This document shows, piece by piece, positions 62,016-64,000 of a DNA stretch of 64,000 nucleotides; within the stretch, counting starts at the first letter, position 1, and each line of letters starts with the position of its first letter. The stretch lies in NCBI RefSeq assembly GCF_030538285.1, contig NZ_JAUNUG010000001.1, positions 1 through 64,000 on the forward strand. The letters run 5' to 3'. Source of the DNA: Corynebacterium sp. (GTDB lineage Bacteria; Actinomycetota; Actinomycetes; Mycobacteriales; Mycobacteriaceae). Position numbers and translations under genes: made by a program. The notes beneath the pieces are model-generated. The model saw only the letters and a program-made list of their open reading frames with translations. It ran no database searches and was not told where the DNA came from.

Positions 62016-62043
62016 GAGGCCCATAATAATGCAGACTGGAACC

Positions 62044-62301
62044 GTGGAAATTCACTATTTCGCGGCCGCCCGGGCCGCCGCCGGATGCGCCTCTGAAACC
62101 GTGGACGTTATCCCCGCCACCCTCGGGGAGCTTCTCGACGCCCGCGCTACCGCCCACACCGGCCACACCGACGCCGGCATGAGCTTCGCTGAGGTGCTGG
62201 AACGCTGCACCTTCCTCGTCGACGGACGCCATTCGACCCGCGACACCCCGTTGGAGGGAGCATCGCGGGTCGATGTGCTGCCGCCTTTCGCCGGGGGCTA
62301 A
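62044..62301 (+). CDS. moaD: molybdopterin synthase sulfur carrier MoaD
   Basis: 85 residues, ubiquitin-like, ending PPFAGG with the double Gly that is adenylated and thiocarboxylated. The middle region LGELLDARATAHTGH carries the GCTTCTCGACG motif. GTG 62044 (VEIHYFAAARAAAG) is preferred; an ATG at 62029 would add five residues. Divergent from the other Moco genes and overlapping the convergent membrane gene by 4 nt. Confidence 0.92.
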   Translation: MEIHYFAAARAAAGCASETVDVIPATLGELLDARATAHTGHTDAGMSFAEVLERCTFLVDGRHSTRDTPLEGASRVDVLPPFAGG

Positions 62302-62666
62302 ACCTTCGGGGTGACCAGCCCGATCACCCAGGTGGCCACGCCCATGACGAGGGCGCCGATGAAAGCGGAAGTGAAGCCGTCGACCTGCAGACCCAGGCCC
62401 AGCGCCGCGGAAAGCCAACCGGTCAACAGGAACAGTAGGGCGTTGATCACTAGGGCGAACAGCCCCAGGGTGAGGACGGTCAGCGGCGTGCCTATCGCAT
62501 GCGCGATGGGGCTGATCACGGCGTTGACCGCCATAAACAGCAACGCCACCCAGATAAACGCCCAGGGATCATCCGCTGGTTCGACAGAGATTCCGGGCAC
62601 GATGCGGGTCACAAAGAACAGCGCAATCGCCGTGGTGATGATGCTCAGCAGTAGTCGGAACATCAC
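62298..62666 (-). CDS. phage holin family 4 (YvlD-like) membrane protein
   Basis: 122 residues, four membrane helices: RLLLSIITTAIALFFVTRIVPGISV, WVALLFMAVNAVISPIAH, GLFALVINALLFLLTGWLSAALG, AFIGALVMGVATWVIGL. The chromosomal family is widespread and is not evidence of a prophage; function unknown. Its ATG overlaps the aminotransferase stop (ATGA), so the two form an operon. Confidence 0.9.
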   Translation of the reverse strand: MMFRLLLSIITTAIALFFVTRIVPGISVEPADDPWAFIWVALLFMAVNAVISPIAHAIGTPLTVLTLGLFALVINALLFLLTGWLSAALGLGLQVDGFTSAFIGALVMGVATWVIGLVTPKV

Positions 62667-63685
62667 AGACCTGCCTTCTGCCAGGCCGCCAGGAGCTGGT
62701 CGGCCTCGGCCTGCGTGGTCACGGTGATGCGCACGCCCTCGGGGAAGGCGCGGACCAGCACACCCTGCGCGGCGAGCCGCTCGGCGACGTCGACGGAGTC
62801 CACGCCCGGCAGCCAGATGAAGTTCGCCTGACTACGGCGGGCGCCGAGGGCGTCGGCGACGCGGTCGCGCTGCTCAACGGTCTCCTCGGTGCGTTCCAGC
62901 AGTTCATCGGCGCTATCCAGGCTGGCCAGGGCGCCAGCCTGGGCGACGGCATTGACGCCGAAGGGGATGCATACCTTGTCCAGCGCGCCGATGATCTCCG
63001 GGTTGCCGAACGCGTAGCCCACCCGCACGCCGGCCAGGCCATAAGCCTTGGAGAAGGTGCGCATCGCCACCACATTAGGGTGCTTTGCGACGGCCTCCGT
63101 ACCCACCACCGTGTCTTCCGCCCGGTTGTACTCGAAATACGCCTCATCCAGGCCCACGATGACATCCTCGGGGACCTGCGCCATGAATTCATCGAACTCC
63201 GCCTGCGTGATCACCGCACCCGAGGGGTTATTCGGGTTGCACAGGAAGATGAGCTTCGTCTTCTCGGTGATCTTCGCGACCATGGTGGGTAGGTCGTGGC
63301 GGCCGTCGTCGAGAAGCGGGACCGGCACCGGAGTCGCGCCGACCACCTGGGCAAAGATCGGGTACGCCTCGAAGCTGCGCCACGCGAAGACGATCTCATC
63401 GCCCGCACCGGCGGTGATCTGCACCAACTGTTGGCACAGCGCTGAGGAACCGCAACCCACCGCCACGTGTCCGACCGGCAGATCCAGATGCTCCGCCAGA
63501 GCCTGCTTCAGCTGGGTGGAGAACATGTCCGGGTAACGGTTGGCGTTCGCGGCGGCCTGCGCCATGGCCTCCGCCGCCGCCGGGAGCGGGGCTGTGGACA
63601 CCTCGTTGGAGGACAGTTTCAGCGCGTCCGGCTGGGCCTTCCCGGGAACATAAGCGGGCAGGGCGGCTAGGTCAGGACGAATCAT
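62663..63685 (-). CDS. pat: aromatic / histidinol-phosphate aminotransferase
   Basis: 340 residues, fold-type I. LSSNEVSTAPLP, VGCGSSALCQQL, NPNNPSGAVI, DEAYFEY, and the PLP Lys in TFSKAYGLAGVRVGYA (about residue 220). Closest to corynebacterial Pat (HisC2-type), which makes phenylalanine and other aromatic amino acids; histidinol-phosphate activity is possible. ATG 63685 lies 7 nt after TACAAT (leaderless). Confidence 0.92.
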   Translation of the reverse strand: MIRPDLAALPAYVPGKAQPDALKLSSNEVSTAPLPAAAEAMAQAAANANRYPDMFSTQLKQALAEHLDLPVGHVAVGCGSSALCQQLVQITAGAGDEIVFAWRSFEAYPIFAQVVGATPVPVPLLDDGRHDLPTMVAKITEKTKLIFLCNPNNPSGAVITQAEFDEFMAQVPEDVIVGLDEAYFEYNRAEDTVVGTEAVAKHPNVVAMRTFSKAYGLAGVRVGYAFGNPEIIGALDKVCIPFGVNAVAQAGALASLDSADELLERTEETVEQRDRVADALGARRSQANFIWLPGVDSVDVAERLAAQGVLVRAFPEGVRITVTTQAEADQLLAAWQKAGL

Positions 63686-63765
63686 GCGGCTGATTGTAGG
63701 CGGTTTGGCTTGCAGGTGGCCGGGCGGGTAGGATTCCTGCAGTTGCACCGTTTGCGCGTGTGACT

Positions 63766-63854
63766 GGAGACGTGCCAGAGCGGCCGAATGGGGCTCCCTG
63801 CTAAGGAGTTGCCTGCTTTGCGGCGGGCCGGAGGTTCGAATCCTCTCGTCTCCG
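63766..63854 (+). tRNA. tRNA-Ser(GCU)
   Basis: 89 nt. Acceptor GGAGACG/CGTCTCC as in the UGA isoacceptor; anticodon stem CTCC/GGAG around CTGCTAA (anticodon GCT); long variable arm; GAGGTTCGAATCCTC T-arm. CCA is not encoded. One nucleotide separates it from tRNA-Arg. Confidence 0.96.
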
Positions 63855-63855
63855 C

Positions 63856-63931
63856 GCGCCCGTAGCTCAACGGATAGAGCATCTGACTACGGATCAGAAG
63901 GTTGGGGGTTCGAATCCCTCCGGGCGCACCA
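63856..63931 (+). tRNA. tRNA-Arg(ACG)
   Basis: 73 nt plus encoded CCA. Acceptor GCGCCCG/CGGGCGC, D-arm AGCTCAACGGATAGAGC, anticodon loop CTACGGA (anticodon ACG), T-arm GGGGGTTCGAATCCCTC. Likely co-transcribed with tRNA-Ser(GCU). Confidence 0.97.
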
Positions 63932-63934
63932 CTG

Positions 63935-63958
63935 GGACCACCTACGGGTGGTCCTTTT
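63935..63958 (+). terminator. terminator of the tRNA-Ser/tRNA-Arg unit
   Basis: Stem GGACCACC-TACG-GGTGGTCC with a stable UNCG-like tetraloop position, followed by TTTT. Confidence 0.92.
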
Positions 63959-64000
63959 CCGTCTGCTCCGGGGAGTAGGATTGTGACCGCGCGCACAGTT

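Larger units (their letters stand above)
2432..63317. repeat. dispersed 11-mer GCTTMTCGACG (M = A or C), at least 41 copies
   Basis: Start positions of the 10-base core. Top strand as GCTTMTCGAC: 9450, 11926, 12460, 13210, 15179, 18810, 20001, 24913, 25904, 33273, 36699, 37076, 43561, 46694, 53394, 56714, 57092, 61310, 62130. Bottom strand (GTCGAKAAGC on top): 2432, 4524, 5954, 11463, 15303, 18151, 22261, 24124, 24665, 26990, 28192, 31250, 34545, 38755, 44380, 50798, 53215, 54867, 59163, 59889, 61575, 63308. All but the copy at 28192 continue with G. 22 copies have C and 19 have A; T occurs three times (22576, 38145, 39577) and G once (54687). All exact copies lie inside genes or the MFS remnant. 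Confidence 0.9.

Noticed and set aside
62298..62666. Holin-like protein as a sign of prophage
   Set aside because: The family is a common chromosomal membrane protein and no other phage gene is nearby; it is coupled to pat.
2432..63317. The 11-mer as a mere by-product of common LIDA/LLDA or VDK/VEK peptides
   Set aside because: It also appears in at least three other reading phases (AYRR, ASRS/SIS, RFST), always with the same bases, and forces the unusual codon CTT; peptide bias cannot explain that. Codon-shuffle testing is still needed.
63766..63931. tRNA-Ser/tRNA-Arg as an integration (att) site of a genomic island
   Set aside because: No integrase gene and no repeated tRNA 3' end is visible in the window; sequence beyond 64 kb would be needed.
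63682..63996. 104-codon frame over the tRNA genes
   Set aside because: Both tRNA-Ser and tRNA-Arg lie in it, on the opposite strand, with full cloverleaf features.

Overview
The window looks like chromosomal DNA of a Corynebacterium or a close mycolic-acid relative; I do not name a species. The evidence is high G+C, a near-complete corynebacterial/mycobacterial arabinogalactan cluster (dprE1, dprE2, aftA, a single emb, a GtrA/Rv3789-like protein, glfT1, wzt, wzm), a gltBD operon behind an AmtR-like box, an iron transporter behind a DtxR-like box, and many genes whose start codon sits 6-8 nt downstream of a TANNNT -10 element (leaderless mRNAs).

Layout. 1-5.3 kb: panB (cut by the window edge), a low-G+C HEPN gene of foreign look, a ROK regulator, an EntS-like MFS exporter and an LppP/LprE-type lipoprotein. 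5.4-10.1 kb: a rearranged block. A His-rich mini-protein is followed by a decayed chimera of sirtuin and MFS sequence, then an iron(III) ABC operon, then a second copy of the His-rich gene's 3' end. The block is bounded by a 60-nt direct repeat. 10.1-34.4 kb: mostly housekeeping and accessory genes (sirtuin, a GNAT-LOG fusion, two metallopeptidases, pirin, tandem AbrB permeases, hrpB, alkB, SDR/S4/VOC genes, YihY, PrsW). Two wHTH/PD-(D/E)XK-like AbiEi-type genes and a frameshifted Abi (HEPN) gene with a divergent small RNA are embedded here. 34.4-40.3 kb: gltBD. 40.4-41.6 kb: a third nuclease-like gene, flanked by inverted palindromic repeats. 41.6-56.3 kb: the cell-wall arabinan/galactan cluster, carrying a fourth nuclease-like gene and an exported-looking 38-aa peptide. 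56.5-63.7 kb: an aminotransferase-like protein lacking its PLP lysine, a quinone reductase, molybdenum-cofactor genes (moeA, mog/moaB, moaE, moeZ, moaD) and an aromatic/histidinol-phosphate aminotransferase. The window closes with tRNA-Ser and tRNA-Arg; another tRNA-Ser lies at 58.7 kb.

Working together: DprE1/DprE2 make decaprenyl-phospho-arabinose, AftA and Emb polymerise arabinan, GlfT1 starts galactan, and Wzm/Wzt probably flip the lipid-linked galactan. GltBD assimilates ammonium. FbpABC-like proteins import ferric iron.

Three large-scale signals are not explained by the genes. (1) An 11-mer GCTTMTCGACG occurs at least 41 times, about once per 1.6 kb, on both strands and in several reading frames, against about 0.24 expected for its 10-base core. 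(2) Seven intergenic elements of 58-83 nt are built as nested inverted repeats; five of them abut the four AbiEi/PD-(D/E)XK-like genes, and one gene carries them as 58-bp terminal inverted repeats. (3) A strong promoter-to-terminator small-RNA unit is divergent from the HEPN Abi pseudogene.
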